Shown here in pieces: positions 18,094-26,317 of a stretch of 64,000 nucleotides of DNA. Under the pieces are notes generated by a model. The model did not search any database, was not told where the DNA came from, and saw only the letters and a program-made list of their open reading frames with translations. Positions within the stretch are counted from its first letter, which is position 1. Each line of letters opens with the position of its first letter. The translations under genes and the position numbers were made by a program. This DNA is from Gemmiger sp. An120 (GTDB taxonomy: Bacteria > Bacillota > Clostridia > Oscillospirales > Ruminococcaceae), in NCBI RefSeq assembly GCF_002160955.1, contig NZ_NFLN01000008.1, forward strand, positions 1 through 64,000, read 5' to 3'.

Positions 18094-20727
18094 ATGGGCA
18101 AGAAGTATTGCTACCTGTTCAGCGAAGGCAACGCATCCATGCGTGAGCTGCTGGGCGGGAAAGGCGCCAACCTGGCTGAGATGACCAACCTCGGCCTGCC
18201 GGTTCCCCAGGGCTTCACCATTTCCACCGAAGCCTGCACCCAGTACTATGAGGACGGCAAGAAGATCAACGACGAAATCATGGCGGAGATCATGGAGTAC
18301 ATCGGCAAGATGGAAGAGATCACCGGCAAGAAGTTCGGCGACAAGGAGAATCCTCTGCTGGTTTCTGTCCGTTCCGGTGCCCGCGCTTCCATGCCCGGCA
18401 TGATGGATACCATCCTGAACCTGGGCCTGAACGAGGAAGTGGTTGAGACCATCGCCAGCTGGGGCAACCCCCGCTGGGCCTACGACTGCTACCGCCGCTT
18501 CATCCAGATGTACTCTGACGTTGTCATGGAGGTCGGCAAGAAGTACTTCGAGCAGCTGATCGACAAGATGAAGGAAGAGAAGGGCGTTACCCAGGACGTG
18601 GACCTGACCGCCGAGGATCTGAAGACCCTGGCCGAGCAGTTCAAGGCTGAGTACAAGGCCAAGATCGGCGAGGACTTCCCCTCCGATCCGAAGGAGCAGC
18701 TGATCGGCGCCGTGAAGGCCGTGTTCCGCAGCTGGGACAACCCCCGCGCCAACGTCTATCGCCGTGACAACGACATCCCCTACTCCTGGGGCACCGCTGT
18801 CAACGTGCAGATGATGGCTTTCGGCAACAAGAACAACGATTCCGGCACCGGCGTGGCCTTCACCCGCAACCCCTCCAACGGCGAAAAGGTCCTGACCGGC
18901 GAGTTCCTGATGAACGCCCAGGGCGAGGACGTGGTTGCCGGCGTGCGCACCCCGCAGCACATTGACCACCTGAAGGAGGTCATGCCCGAGGTGTACGAGC
19001 AGTTCGTGAACATCTGCAACATCCTGGAGAACCACTACCATGATATGCAGGATATGGAGTTCACCATCGAGGACAAGAAGCTCTATATGCTGCAGACCCG
19101 TAACGGCAAGCGTACCCCGGCCGCGGCCCTGAAGATCGCCTGCGACCTGATCGACGAAGGCATGATCGACGAGAAGCAGGCCGTGCTGATGATCGATCCC
19201 CGCAACCTGGACGCTCTGCTGCATCCCCAGTTCGACGCGGCTGCCCTGAAGGCTGCTTCCCCCATCGGCAAGGCTCTGCCCGCTTCCCCGGGCGCTGCCT
19301 GCGGCAAGATCGTCTTCACCGCTGAAGACGCCAAGGAGTGGAGCGAGAAGGGCGAGAAGGTCGTTCTGGTCCGTCTGGAGACCAGCCCCGAGGACATCGA
19401 GGGCATGAAGGCTGCCCAGGGCATCCTGACCGTGCGCGGCGGTATGACCAGCCACGCCGCCGTTGTGGCCCGCGGCATGGGCACCTGCTGCGTGTCCGGC
19501 TGCTCCGAGATCAACATGGACGAGGAGAACAAGAAGTTCGAACTGGGCGGCAAGACCTTCCATGAGGGCGACTGCATCTCCATCGACGGCTCCACCGGCA
19601 ACATCTACGATGGCCTGATCGCCACCGTTCCCGCTTCTGTCAACTCCGGCTACTTCGGCCGCATCATGGCCCTGGCCGACAAGTACCGTGACATGAAGGT
19701 CCGCACCAACGCCGACACCCCGCAGAACGCGATCGACGCCAAGAACCTGGGCGCCGAGGGCATCGGCCTGTGCCGTACCGAGCATATGTTCTTCGAGGGC
19801 GACCGTATCGCCGCCATCCGCGAGATGATCTGCGCCGACACCGTGGAAGGCCGCAAGGCTGCTCTGGCCAAGCTGGAGCCCATGCAGCAGAGCGACTTCG
19901 AGAAGCTGTACGAGACCATGGCGGAACAGCCGGTCAACATCCGCTTCCTGGATCCCCCGCTGCACGAGTTCGTTCCCACCGAGGAAGCGGACATCGAGCT
20001 GCTGGCCAAGTCCACCGGCAAGACCGTGGAGCAGGTCAAGGCCATCATCGCCGGCCTGCATGAGTTCAACCCGATGATGGGTCACCGTGGCTGCCGTCTG
20101 GCTGTCACCTACCCGGAGATCGCTGAGATGCAGACCGAGGCGGTCATCCGTGCCGCTCTGGCTGTCAGCGCCAAGCATCCCGACTGGAAGATCGTTCCCG
20201 AGATCATGATCCCGCTGGTAGGCGAGGTCAAGGAGCTGGCCTTCGTGAAGAGCGTGGTCACCGCTACCGCCGACAAGCTGATCGCTGAGGCTGGCGTGGA
20301 CATGAAGTACAAGGTTGGCACCATGATCGAGATCCCCCGCGCGGCCCTGACCGCCGACGAGATCGCCAAGCAGGCTGAGTACTTCAGCTTCGGCACCAAC
20401 GACCTGACCCAGATGACCTTCGGCTTCAGCCGTGACGACGCCGGCAAGTTCCTGGGCGCCTACTACGACCACAAGATCTACGAGAACGATCCGTTCGCCA
20501 AGCTGGATCAGGTGGGCGTGGGCAAGCTGATCAAGATGGCTTGCGAGCTGGGCAAGTCCACCCGTCCCGACATCAAGCTGGGCATCTGCGGCGAGCACGG
20601 TGGCGACCCCGCCAGCGTGGAGTTCTGCCACAAGGTTGGCCTGGACTACGTGTCCTGCTCTCCCTTCCGTGTGCCCATCGCTCGTCTGGCTGCCGCTCAG
20701 GCTGCCATCAAGTACCCCCGCAAGTAA
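18094..20727 (+). CDS. ppdK: Pyruvate, phosphate dikinase
   Basis: Interconverts pyruvate, ATP and phosphate with phosphoenolpyruvate, AMP and PPi. In anaerobes it serves PPi-linked glycolysis or gluconeogenesis. It has 877 residues, the size of the well-known clostridial enzyme. Order: N-terminal ATP-grasp domain; phosphohistidine domain with the swinging His454 in GGMTSHAAVVARGMG; C-terminal PEP-binding barrel with GTNDLTQMTFG and Cys832 in ICGEHGGDP. Codon use differs from its neighbours: CGT and GCT codons are frequent here while most genes around use CGG/CGC and GCC/GCG, as expected for a very highly expressed gene. Confidence 0.98.
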   Translation: MGKKYCYLFSEGNASMRELLGGKGANLAEMTNLGLPVPQGFTISTEACTQYYEDGKKINDEIMAEIMEYIGKMEEITGKKFGDKENPLLVSVRSGARASMPGMMDTILNLGLNEEVVETIASWGNPRWAYDCYRRFIQMYSDVVMEVGKKYFEQLIDKMKEEKGVTQDVDLTAEDLKTLAEQFKAEYKAKIGEDFPSDPKEQLIGAVKAVFRSWDNPRANVYRRDNDIPYSWGTAVNVQMMAFGNKNNDSGTGVAFTRNPSNGEKVLTGEFLMNAQGEDVVAGVRTPQHIDHLKEVMPEVYEQFVNICNILENHYHDMQDMEFTIEDKKLYMLQTRNGKRTPAAALKIACDLIDEGMIDEKQAVLMIDPRNLDALLHPQFDAAALKAASPIGKALPASPGAACGKIVFTAEDAKEWSEKGEKVVLVRLETSPEDIEGMKAAQGILTVRGGMTSHAAVVARGMGTCCVSGCSEINMDEENKKFELGGKTFHEGDCISIDGSTGNIYDGLIATVPASVNSGYFGRIMALADKYRDMKVRTNADTPQNAIDAKNLGAEGIGLCRTEHMFFEGDRIAAIREMICADTVEGRKAALAKLEPMQQSDFEKLYETMAEQPVNIRFLDPPLHEFVPTEEADIELLAKSTGKTVEQVKAIIAGLHEFNPMMGHRGCRLAVTYPEIAEMQTEAVIRAALAVSAKHPDWKIVPEIMIPLVGEVKELAFVKSVVTATADKLIAEAGVDMKYKVGTMIEIPRAALTADEIAKQAEYFSFGTNDLTQMTFGFSRDDAGKFLGAYYDHKIYENDPFAKLDQVGVGKLIKMACELGKSTRPDIKLGICGEHGGDPASVEFCHKVGLDYVSCSPFRVPIARLAAAQAAIKYPRK

Positions 20728-20780
20728 TTGAACATCCACTGTTCAATTCGTGCGTGAACGGGTTCTGAGCAAACAATAAA

Positions 20781-20823
20781 CCCCCGCGCGTTTCCCAACG
20801 GAAACGTGCGGGGGTTTTGTTTT
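20781..20823 (+). terminator. Terminator of ppdK
   Basis: A 15-bp stem (20781-20795 with 20800-20814, one G-U pair) with a CAAC loop is followed by TTTTGTTTT. Confidence 0.9.
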
Positions 20824-20860
20824 GCCGTACAATATTGGGGCAGCGGAGCCGGGAACTGGA

Positions 20861-21926
20861 TTACTCCTCCCGGGCGCGGGCCAGCAGGCGGACTGCCGCC
20901 AGGCGGTGGAATACCGCCGCAAACACCAGGCCGAACAGCACACCCAGCAGCGTGTCGGTGATGCGCAGCAGCACCGCGCCGGTCAGGCCGTAGAGGCCGG
21001 TTCCCAGCGACAGCGCGCCGAAGCAGTTCATGGCGGTTTTATACCGGTAGTCGGTGCAGAATCCCAGGCACAGCCCGCCCAGCGGCCCCAGCAGGGGACA
21101 CAGGCTGGCGGGCATGACCATATACAGCACCAAAAATGCCAGGGAGCCCGCCACCGCCCCCACGATCCGCTGCCGGAAACGGACGGACGTATCGCCGGAA
21201 TAGGGATACTCCGACAGCAGCGACGCGCAGGCAAAACCCATCCACATGAACCGCTCCACACCAAAGACCTGCCCCGCCGTGAGCACCAGGCTCACCCCCA
21301 GGGCCATGCGAAGCTGCCACAGATGCACCGGGGTGGACAGATCGAACCTGCGCACCACATGAACGAACCGGGTGGTTTTGTGCTGATCGCGGTGTTTGGC
21401 AACCAGGATCGCGCCGCAGATCAGGTATCCCACCAGCGCCAGAAGCCCGCGGCGCACCAGCGCCTCGCCCAGCACCGGATTGCCGGTGAGGTAGATATAG
21501 GCAAAGCTGTACAGGCCGCCGTTGCCCATCTCCGGCTGCTGGGACGTCATGTACAGCAGAGCGAAGAAAGCCGCAAAATGCAGCGGAATCAGCAGCACCG
21601 GCGGAAGCAGCACCGCCGCACCGGGCGCCAGCACCAGGATGGCCAGCACAGCGGCCAGCGTTACCAGGGAATCCCCGATGCAGTATGTGAAGTTGACAAA
21701 CCGGATCCCCAGCATCATGCAGAAAAGGGCCACCGCCAGGGGGGGTGTTGTCGGCGCCGAACACCCCCGACAGCAGGCTGATAAACACGATGGTAAAGGC
21801 CACGATCAGCGCCGAACGCACCGCCATGGCGATCCAGTCGCGGGCTTTTTCCTGCTTTGTATCGCAGGCGGCTATTTTTCGTTTCAGAATGGCGGGGTCC
21901 AGCTGCAAAGCATCATAAAATTTCAT
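20861..21926 (-). pseudogene. FUSC-family membrane transporter, frameshifted in a C7 run
   Basis: A multi-pass membrane protein of the FUSC/aromatic-acid-exporter type. Reading starts at ATG 21926 (MKFYDALQLDPAILKRK) and runs through GVFGADNTP, where a run of seven C on the minus strand (21739-21745) shifts the frame. With six C the reading continues as NTPLAVALFCMMLGIRF into the frame ending at 20861, giving an uninterrupted protein of 354 residues with about 8-10 membrane helices. As given, the protein is cut soon after the first helix. It could be a real inactivating mutation, a phase-variable tract or a sequencing error. The start overlaps the marR stop by 14 bases, so MarR probably controls it. 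Confidence 0.75.
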
Positions 21927-22359
21927 GGTCACGGGTAATTTCCTGTCCTTTCTCGATCTGGGCGGCCAGTTTGTCCGCGTACTGCAAAAATGCCTCAAAA
22001 TCTGCGCCGCAGCTGCGCCACAGATCATAAAACAGCTGCAGAATGGCCTCGTATCCCTTTTTCAGTTCCGCCAGGCCGGTTTCGGTAATGAACAGCTGAT
22101 AGCTGCGCTCGTCGGTTTTGCTGCGCTGTTTGCGGATGCAGTTCTTTTCATACAGCGTTTTTAAACAGCGGCTCACCGCTTCCTTTTTCATGCCGGTGCC
22201 CTGGCTGAGCAGAACCGGCGTGTTCTGCCCGGGCTGCAAATACAGATGCGCCAGCAGTTCGCATTCGCTGGCGGTAAGCGCCGACCGGCGTTCCGGCAGC
22301 AGCGAGCGCATAACTTTCTGCACCTGCTGCTGGTAATGCACCATATCCGTCCACTCCAC
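21913..22359 (-). CDS. MarR family transcriptional regulator
   Basis: A winged-helix regulator of 148 residues. The DNA-binding part is LTASECELLAHLYLQPGQN, MKKEAVSRCLKTLYEKNC (recognition helix) and the wing SKTDERSYQLFITETG. It begins with GTG at 22359; an in-frame ATG at 22344 with GGAG before it is nearly as good. It probably represses its own gene and the downstream FUSC transporter through the inverted repeat just upstream. The ligand is unknown; an aromatic acid would suit a FUSC exporter, but that is inference. Confidence 0.85.
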   Translation of the reverse strand: MEWTDMVHYQQQVQKVMRSLLPERRSALTASECELLAHLYLQPGQNTPVLLSQGTGMKKEAVSRCLKTLYEKNCIRKQRSKTDERSYQLFITETGLAELKKGYEAILQLFYDLWRSCGADFEAFLQYADKLAAQIEKGQEITRDHEIL

Positions 22360-22375
22360 GGGAATCCCTCACAAT

Positions 22376-22392
22376 CTAATTAACTTTGTTAG
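22376..22392 (-). promoter_or_regulatory. Candidate MarR operator
   Basis: A 17-bp imperfect inverted repeat CTAATTAACTTTGTTAG (arms CTAA/TTAG with inner AA/TT matches) lies 17-33 bases upstream of the GTG start in an AT-rich island. Its size suits a MarR dimer. Confidence 0.45.
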
Positions 22393-22568
22393 TCATATTC
22401 CGGTGTGTGCCTTTTGTCAAGGGCTGTGTACGGCACCTGGAATCTCCTGGTGCGGAATTTCTGCTTGCAACCGGGCTGTTTGTGCCCGGCTCGTTGCGGT
22501 GCGCGGCAAGCCGGATTACACTGAAAAGCAGAAAACCGGCCCGCAGGGGCCCAGGGGAGGAAGAAACG

Positions 22569-23771
22569 ATGAAACGAATAGCGGCATGGCTGCTGGTGTT
22601 GGCGCTACTGCTGGGGCTGGCCGGATGCAGCAAGGCGCAGCGCTGGCAGGAGCAGTACGATCTGGGGATGCGGTATCTCAGCGAACAGAACTGGGAGGAG
22701 GCCGTGCTGGCCTTTGGCGAGGCCATCCGCATTGATCCCAACCGGCCGGAGGCCTATCTGGGCCGGGGCGACGCCTACCGGGGCCGGGGCGGCGAGGGCG
22801 ACCTGGAGGCCGCGCTGGCAGACTATGCCATGGCCCGGCAGCTGGCCGGAGAGGATGAGACCGGCGCGGCGGCCGATACCCTGCGCGCCGCCTGGGAGAA
22901 CGGAGTCCAGGCTTGTTTTGACGCGGGCGACTGGGAGGGCGCGGTGGCGCTGCTGCAACAGCAGCTGGATGCCCAGGGCCAGACCGACGGGCTGCTGGCA
23001 CTACTGGCCGAACGGTATCTGAAGATCGGGGAGGATGGCCTTATCCGGCCGGATGATTACGCGGCGCAGGAGGTGACCGGCCAGCTGGACAGGATCCGGA
23101 TGGGGCAGTATGACGACTACTATCTGACCGATGCGGAACGCCAGGCCCGGCTGCGCCCGCTGCTGCCGCAGCTGGAGTATTTCTATGCCTGGATGCGGGA
23201 CCATCGGGACAGCGACCCGGAGGCCGGCGATTGGGAGAGCGACGGCAAACGGCTGATGCAGGTGTATTACCTGCTGGGTGAGCAGGACCGGACGCTGGAG
23301 GTGCGGGAGGAACTGTTCCAGCTGACCGGCAACACCTACTACAGCCCCACGGCCTATTCGGAGCAGGACGATGACAGTCTCAACGAATACAACGCCTTCG
23401 GGCTGCTGGTGGGCCAGCAGTCTGACGACGGATACCGGCGGACCTGCGCCTTCAGCGAGGACGGGCGGCCGCTCTGGGTCTTTATGCAGTACACCGACGG
23501 CCGGCCCGACAGCGGCACCGAGTACCTCTATGAAGATGGCCGCCTGCAGGCGATTTATTTCCGCGATGGGGATGTGACCGGGCAGGATGAAAACGGGCAG
23601 CTTGTCTGGGGCTCCATTGAGGAGGAGACGCGGTGGGAGTATCAGTATGAAGACAACGCCGCCGTGGTGGACAGCTACAACAGCAACGGCGAACTGTCCA
23701 TCCGCACTCGCTATTTCCTGAACGATTTTGGCTTGGAGACCGGCGAACGGGAAGAGCTTCCTCTGGCCTGA
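22569..23771 (+). CDS. Lipoprotein with TPR repeats
   Basis: An exported lipoprotein of 400 residues. The signal peptide ends in the lipobox GLAGC (Cys20). Residues ~28-130 hold tetratricopeptide-like repeats (YDLGMRYLSEQNWEEAVLAF, then RPEAYLGRGDAYRGRGGEG). The C-terminal third has short repeated strands (YLYEDGRLQAIYF, WEYQYEDNAAVVDSYNSNGE) like those of toggling antitoxin/MORN-type beta sheets. Its role is unknown; a protein-protein scaffold on the outer face of the membrane is likely. GGGAGGAAG precedes the ATG at 22569. It stands alone, diverging from marR. Confidence 0.75.
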   Translation: MKRIAAWLLVLALLLGLAGCSKAQRWQEQYDLGMRYLSEQNWEEAVLAFGEAIRIDPNRPEAYLGRGDAYRGRGGEGDLEAALADYAMARQLAGEDETGAAADTLRAAWENGVQACFDAGDWEGAVALLQQQLDAQGQTDGLLALLAERYLKIGEDGLIRPDDYAAQEVTGQLDRIRMGQYDDYYLTDAERQARLRPLLPQLEYFYAWMRDHRDSDPEAGDWESDGKRLMQVYYLLGEQDRTLEVREELFQLTGNTYYSPTAYSEQDDDSLNEYNAFGLLVGQQSDDGYRRTCAFSEDGRPLWVFMQYTDGRPDSGTEYLYEDGRLQAIYFRDGDVTGQDENGQLVWGSIEEETRWEYQYEDNAAVVDSYNSNGELSIRTRYFLNDFGLETGEREELPLA

Positions 23772-23787
23772 ACCTCCTTTTACAGCA

Positions 23788-23830
23788 ATGCCCCGGGCAG
23801 CCTTGCGGCTGCCCGGGGCATAGATTTTGG
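23788..23830. terminator. Long hairpin between converging lipoprotein genes
   Basis: A perfect 15-bp stem (23788-23802 with 23807-23821) with a TTGC loop is followed by AGATTTTGGTT on the plus strand. It lies between converging genes and probably ends both transcripts, although its U tracts are short. Confidence 0.6.
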
Positions 23831-25030
23831 TTATTCGCCGGCAGCCACAATCGTTACCGGAACATCCTGTTCCGGCCCGGCATCGGCCCAGTAATCCTGG
23901 CTGCGCACCAGCACATAGTCCTGGCCTCGGGAACGGTTTACCAGATACCAGTCCCCCAGATCGGCCAGGATAAGGTTTTGCTGTACATCTCTGTCAAGGC
24001 CTCTGTATTCGTACCGGCTTTCCCGCAGTTCGCCGTCGTGGTACAGGTACCACCAGTGCTGGGATTGATCCCTGCTTGCCATGGTCAGTACCGCCCCGCC
24101 GGCGGCCGGCGCCTCGATCCAGAAGTCGTACACGGCCCGCAGCCGCTCGTCCTGCACAGTCTGTTCTTCTCCGGTGGCCAGATCGGTCACTGTCAGGGTG
24201 CCCTGTACGCCGTTGAACTGGTAGAACAGACTGCCGGACATGGCCACGCGCTGTTCGCTCTCCCGCCAACTGCAGAGCGGCTCGGCGGAACGCGCGCCCT
24301 CGGTGGATACGGTGTACAGTTCCACCACAACACGGCGCCAGGCCTCCAGCCAGGTTTCATTGTCGGAAGGGGACGCGGTGATGTCGTCCGCAAACTGCGT
24401 TATCAGAAGCTGCCCGTTCAGCGTACCGATCAGATCCTCATTTTCCTTCATGGTGCGCAGCCGTTTCAGGCTGCCTGTTTGCAGGTCGCACCGGTACAGA
24501 AAGCGGCGATACTCCCCCAGTTCCATGTTTTCCTCTACCACCTGGAAATACAGATACTGGTCATCCGCAGCCATTTCCGCGTCCAGCAGCGTCTGATTTT
24601 CCGACAGCTGAAAAAGCAGCCGCCGTTCTTCGCCGTTTTCACCTGCCTCCCATACACAGCTTTCCTCCCTGGTCTGGCCGATATACAGCCGGCCCCCCAG
24701 GGTAAACAGAAACTGGCTCTGCGGATAACCGGGCAGCCAAGCGGAACAGCTCTCGTCGTTATGGGCACAGCCCTCCCGGCTGCATACCGGTTCGGCGATG
24801 TGGGTGGCGGCATCCACAAACAGGATGCTGCGGAAGTTGCCGTCCGGGCTGTTATGCAGAATATACGCCCCCTGTCTGCCCTTGGCCGCGCCGGCAACCA
24901 TCCGGAGCGCCGTGCTCTGTTCTTCCGGCTCGGTCAGATCAAACAGATCCGGCGAACTCTGTGCCGGGGATCTGGCACAGCCGGCCAGCAGCGTCAGCGC
25001 AAGCAGTATGGCGGCGGCTTGTTTTTTCAT
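23831..25030 (-). CDS. Lipoprotein with a Cys-rich CxxxxCxHxxxxC motif
   Basis: An exported lipoprotein of 399 residues. The signal peptide ends in LLAGC (Cys18). Soon after comes PVCSREGCAHNDESCSAW, a Cys/His motif that I recall from a large family of clostridial lipoproteins of unknown function; it could bind metal or form disulfides. The rest is strand-rich with repeated YLYFQV/LFYQFNG/WWYLYHDG units, suggesting a beta-propeller. The ATG at 25030 is chosen because the signal peptide begins there. The 5' leader carries a perfect 7-bp hairpin (25056-25073). It is transcribed alone. Confidence 0.7.
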   Translation of the reverse strand: MKKQAAAILLALTLLAGCARSPAQSSPDLFDLTEPEEQSTALRMVAGAAKGRQGAYILHNSPDGNFRSILFVDAATHIAEPVCSREGCAHNDESCSAWLPGYPQSQFLFTLGGRLYIGQTREESCVWEAGENGEERRLLFQLSENQTLLDAEMAADDQYLYFQVVEENMELGEYRRFLYRCDLQTGSLKRLRTMKENEDLIGTLNGQLLITQFADDITASPSDNETWLEAWRRVVVELYTVSTEGARSAEPLCSWRESEQRVAMSGSLFYQFNGVQGTLTVTDLATGEEQTVQDERLRAVYDFWIEAPAAGGAVLTMASRDQSQHWWYLYHDGELRESRYEYRGLDRDVQQNLILADLGDWYLVNRSRGQDYVLVRSQDYWADAGPEQDVPVTIVAAGE

Positions 25031-25155
25031 AGCCAGCACCTCGCTTTTGTCCTGCGGCAGGCAAACGCCTGCCCTGTATGGACATCGTACCACATACCCC
25101 TGCACGGAATCCAGCATCAAACTGTATCCAAGTTGTTTCAGCCGGAGCGCTTCAG

Positions 25156-25192
25156 ACAAAACAGACCGCCCGGGGCACTGCCCCGGACGGCC
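25156..25192 (-). terminator. Terminator of the NusG-II gene
   Basis: On the minus strand a 13-bp stem (25180-25192 with 25164-25176, two G-U pairs, 3-base loop) is followed by TGTTTTGT, 22 bases after the stop at 25215. Confidence 0.7.
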
Positions 25193-25214
25193 TGCTTTTA
25201 TTCTGTGTCTGAAA

Positions 25215-25559
25215 TCAGCCGGCGGCCTCTACCGTAAGCACCGCCTGCGCCGGCAGGCAGGCGGCCCAGTCGCCGTCGTTGCGCAGCCAGCCGAAGCCCT
25301 CGCAGTTATGATCCGGGCAGGGGGAATCCACAAACCGGATGGCCCCGTCGGACACCTCCAGATGGACGGTGTAGGTACCGGTATCCACATCGTGGACCCC
25401 GTCCTCCGACAGGGAGAACCGCTGCACCTTGTTGTTGCCGTAGCTGAGCACCGCTTCCATGCCGGGCTCGGCGGTGACCATCTGCCAGATCAGCAGGCCA
25501 AACGCCACCACCAGCAGCACGGCGGCAAAAATCAGGTTGGTTTTCAAATTCTTTTTCAT
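25215..25559 (-). CDS. NusG domain II-containing membrane protein
   Basis: 114 residues: an N-terminal membrane helix (about 8-28) followed by a small outside domain of the NusG-II fold with the family's Cys pair in DSPCPDHNCEGFGWL. The family is widespread in Firmicutes and its function is not established; in some operons it accompanies FMN-binding or Rnf-type electron-transfer proteins, which are absent here. The ATG at 25559 is the first with a matching N-terminus (MKKNLK). It has its own promoter and terminator. Confidence 0.8.
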   Translation of the reverse strand: MKKNLKTNLIFAAVLLVVAFGLLIWQMVTAEPGMEAVLSYGNNKVQRFSLSEDGVHDVDTGTYTVHLEVSDGAIRFVDSPCPDHNCEGFGWLRNDGDWAACLPAQAVLTVEAAG

Positions 25560-25626
25560 TCCGTTCAAACCTCTCTTACAGGCTGTTGCGCGTCGGGCGG
25601 GCCCCAAAAAGGCCCTGCAAAGCTAC

Positions 25627-25655
25627 AGTATAACAGGTTTCACGGTACGGCGCAA
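25627..25655 (-). promoter_or_regulatory. Promoter of the NusG-II gene
   Basis: On the minus strand there is TTGCGC (25650-25655), a 17-base spacer and TATACT (25627-25632). The predicted start is about 60 bases upstream of the ATG. Confidence 0.6.
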
Positions 25656-25694
25656 GGCGAAAACCGCGCGATTTCGGCGAATTTTCACAGAGTG

Positions 25695-26222
25695 TCAGAA
25701 CTCAATGCCTTCCCGGGCGGGGATGCCCTTGTCAAAGGGATGGCGGCGCTTGACCATTTCGGTGATATAGTCCGCCCGGTCCAGCAGAAAGTCCGCCGGG
25801 TCCCGGCCGGTGAGCACCGTTTCCGGCCGGTCGCTCCGGTCCAGCAGCGCCCGCAGCTTGTCGGTATCCACCAGCTTCAGGTTCACCGCGGCGCAGGCTT
25901 CATCCAGTACCAGCAGGTCACAGGGCAGGGCGGCGGCCTTGTCCAGCAGTTCGTCGTGCAGGCGGCGGGTGGCGGTTTTTTCCTGGTCTGTCATGTTCCA
26001 GAAAAACGCCTCGCACACCTTGCCCGCCAGCACCGTCACATTGGGCAGCGCGGCCAGGGCCTGCATCTCGTGGGAGGTGCCGTCCTTCAGAAACTGCAGG
26101 ATCACCACCTGCATCCCGGAATGGGCCGCGCGCAGCGCCAGCCCGGCGGCGCAGCTGGTTTTGCCCTTGCCGTCGCCGCAGTAGATGTGTACCAGCCCGC
26201 GGGCGGTTTCGTTCTGTGTCAT
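25695..26222 (-). CDS. cobO: Cob(I)yrinic acid a,c-diamide adenosyltransferase
   Basis: Adds the adenosyl group from ATP to a cob(I)alamin-type corrinoid. 175 residues of the CobA/CobO family: the P-loop is IYCGDGKGKTSCAAGLALRA, and LVLDEACAAVN holds the Walker B. The ATG at 26222 follows GGAGG; upstream in-frame codons belong to no homologous sequence. No other cobalamin gene and no cobalamin riboswitch is visible nearby, which suggests salvage of corrinoids rather than a full pathway at this locus. It may be read through from the hydrogenase-regulator operon, though hairpins lie between. Confidence 0.93.
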   Translation of the reverse strand: MTQNETARGLVHIYCGDGKGKTSCAAGLALRAAHSGMQVVILQFLKDGTSHEMQALAALPNVTVLAGKVCEAFFWNMTDQEKTATRRLHDELLDKAAALPCDLLVLDEACAAVNLKLVDTDKLRALLDRSDRPETVLTGRDPADFLLDRADYITEMVKRRHPFDKGIPAREGIEF

Positions 26223-26250
26223 AGGTTCTATCCTCCAAAAGAAAAATGGT

Positions 26251-26309
26251 GCGGGCCGGATGGCTCCGGCCCGCGTGTTCCGGGGTATGGGGGGACGGTA
26301 TCCCCCCAT
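26251..26309 (-). repeat. Two hairpins of the recurrent 3' element, before cobO
   Basis: Read on the minus strand, 8 bases after the stop at 26318 comes ATGGGGGGA-TACCG-TCCCCCCAT (26287-26309), then GCGGGCCGGA-GCCA-TCCGGCCCGC (26251-26274). Both stems are perfect. Stem sequences and order match the elements after the SdpI-like gene and carB. Confidence 0.6.
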
Positions 26310-26317
26310 GGTCGGCT

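Noticed and set aside
18076-20739. 887-codon open frame antisense to ppdK
   Set aside because: Low-complexity Gly/Val/Leu/His composition, no ribosome site or homology; ppdK on the other strand has every family motif.
26223-26317. Cobalamin riboswitch upstream of cobO
   Set aside because: The gap is only 95 bases, consists of two simple hairpins and lacks a B12-box-like sequence.
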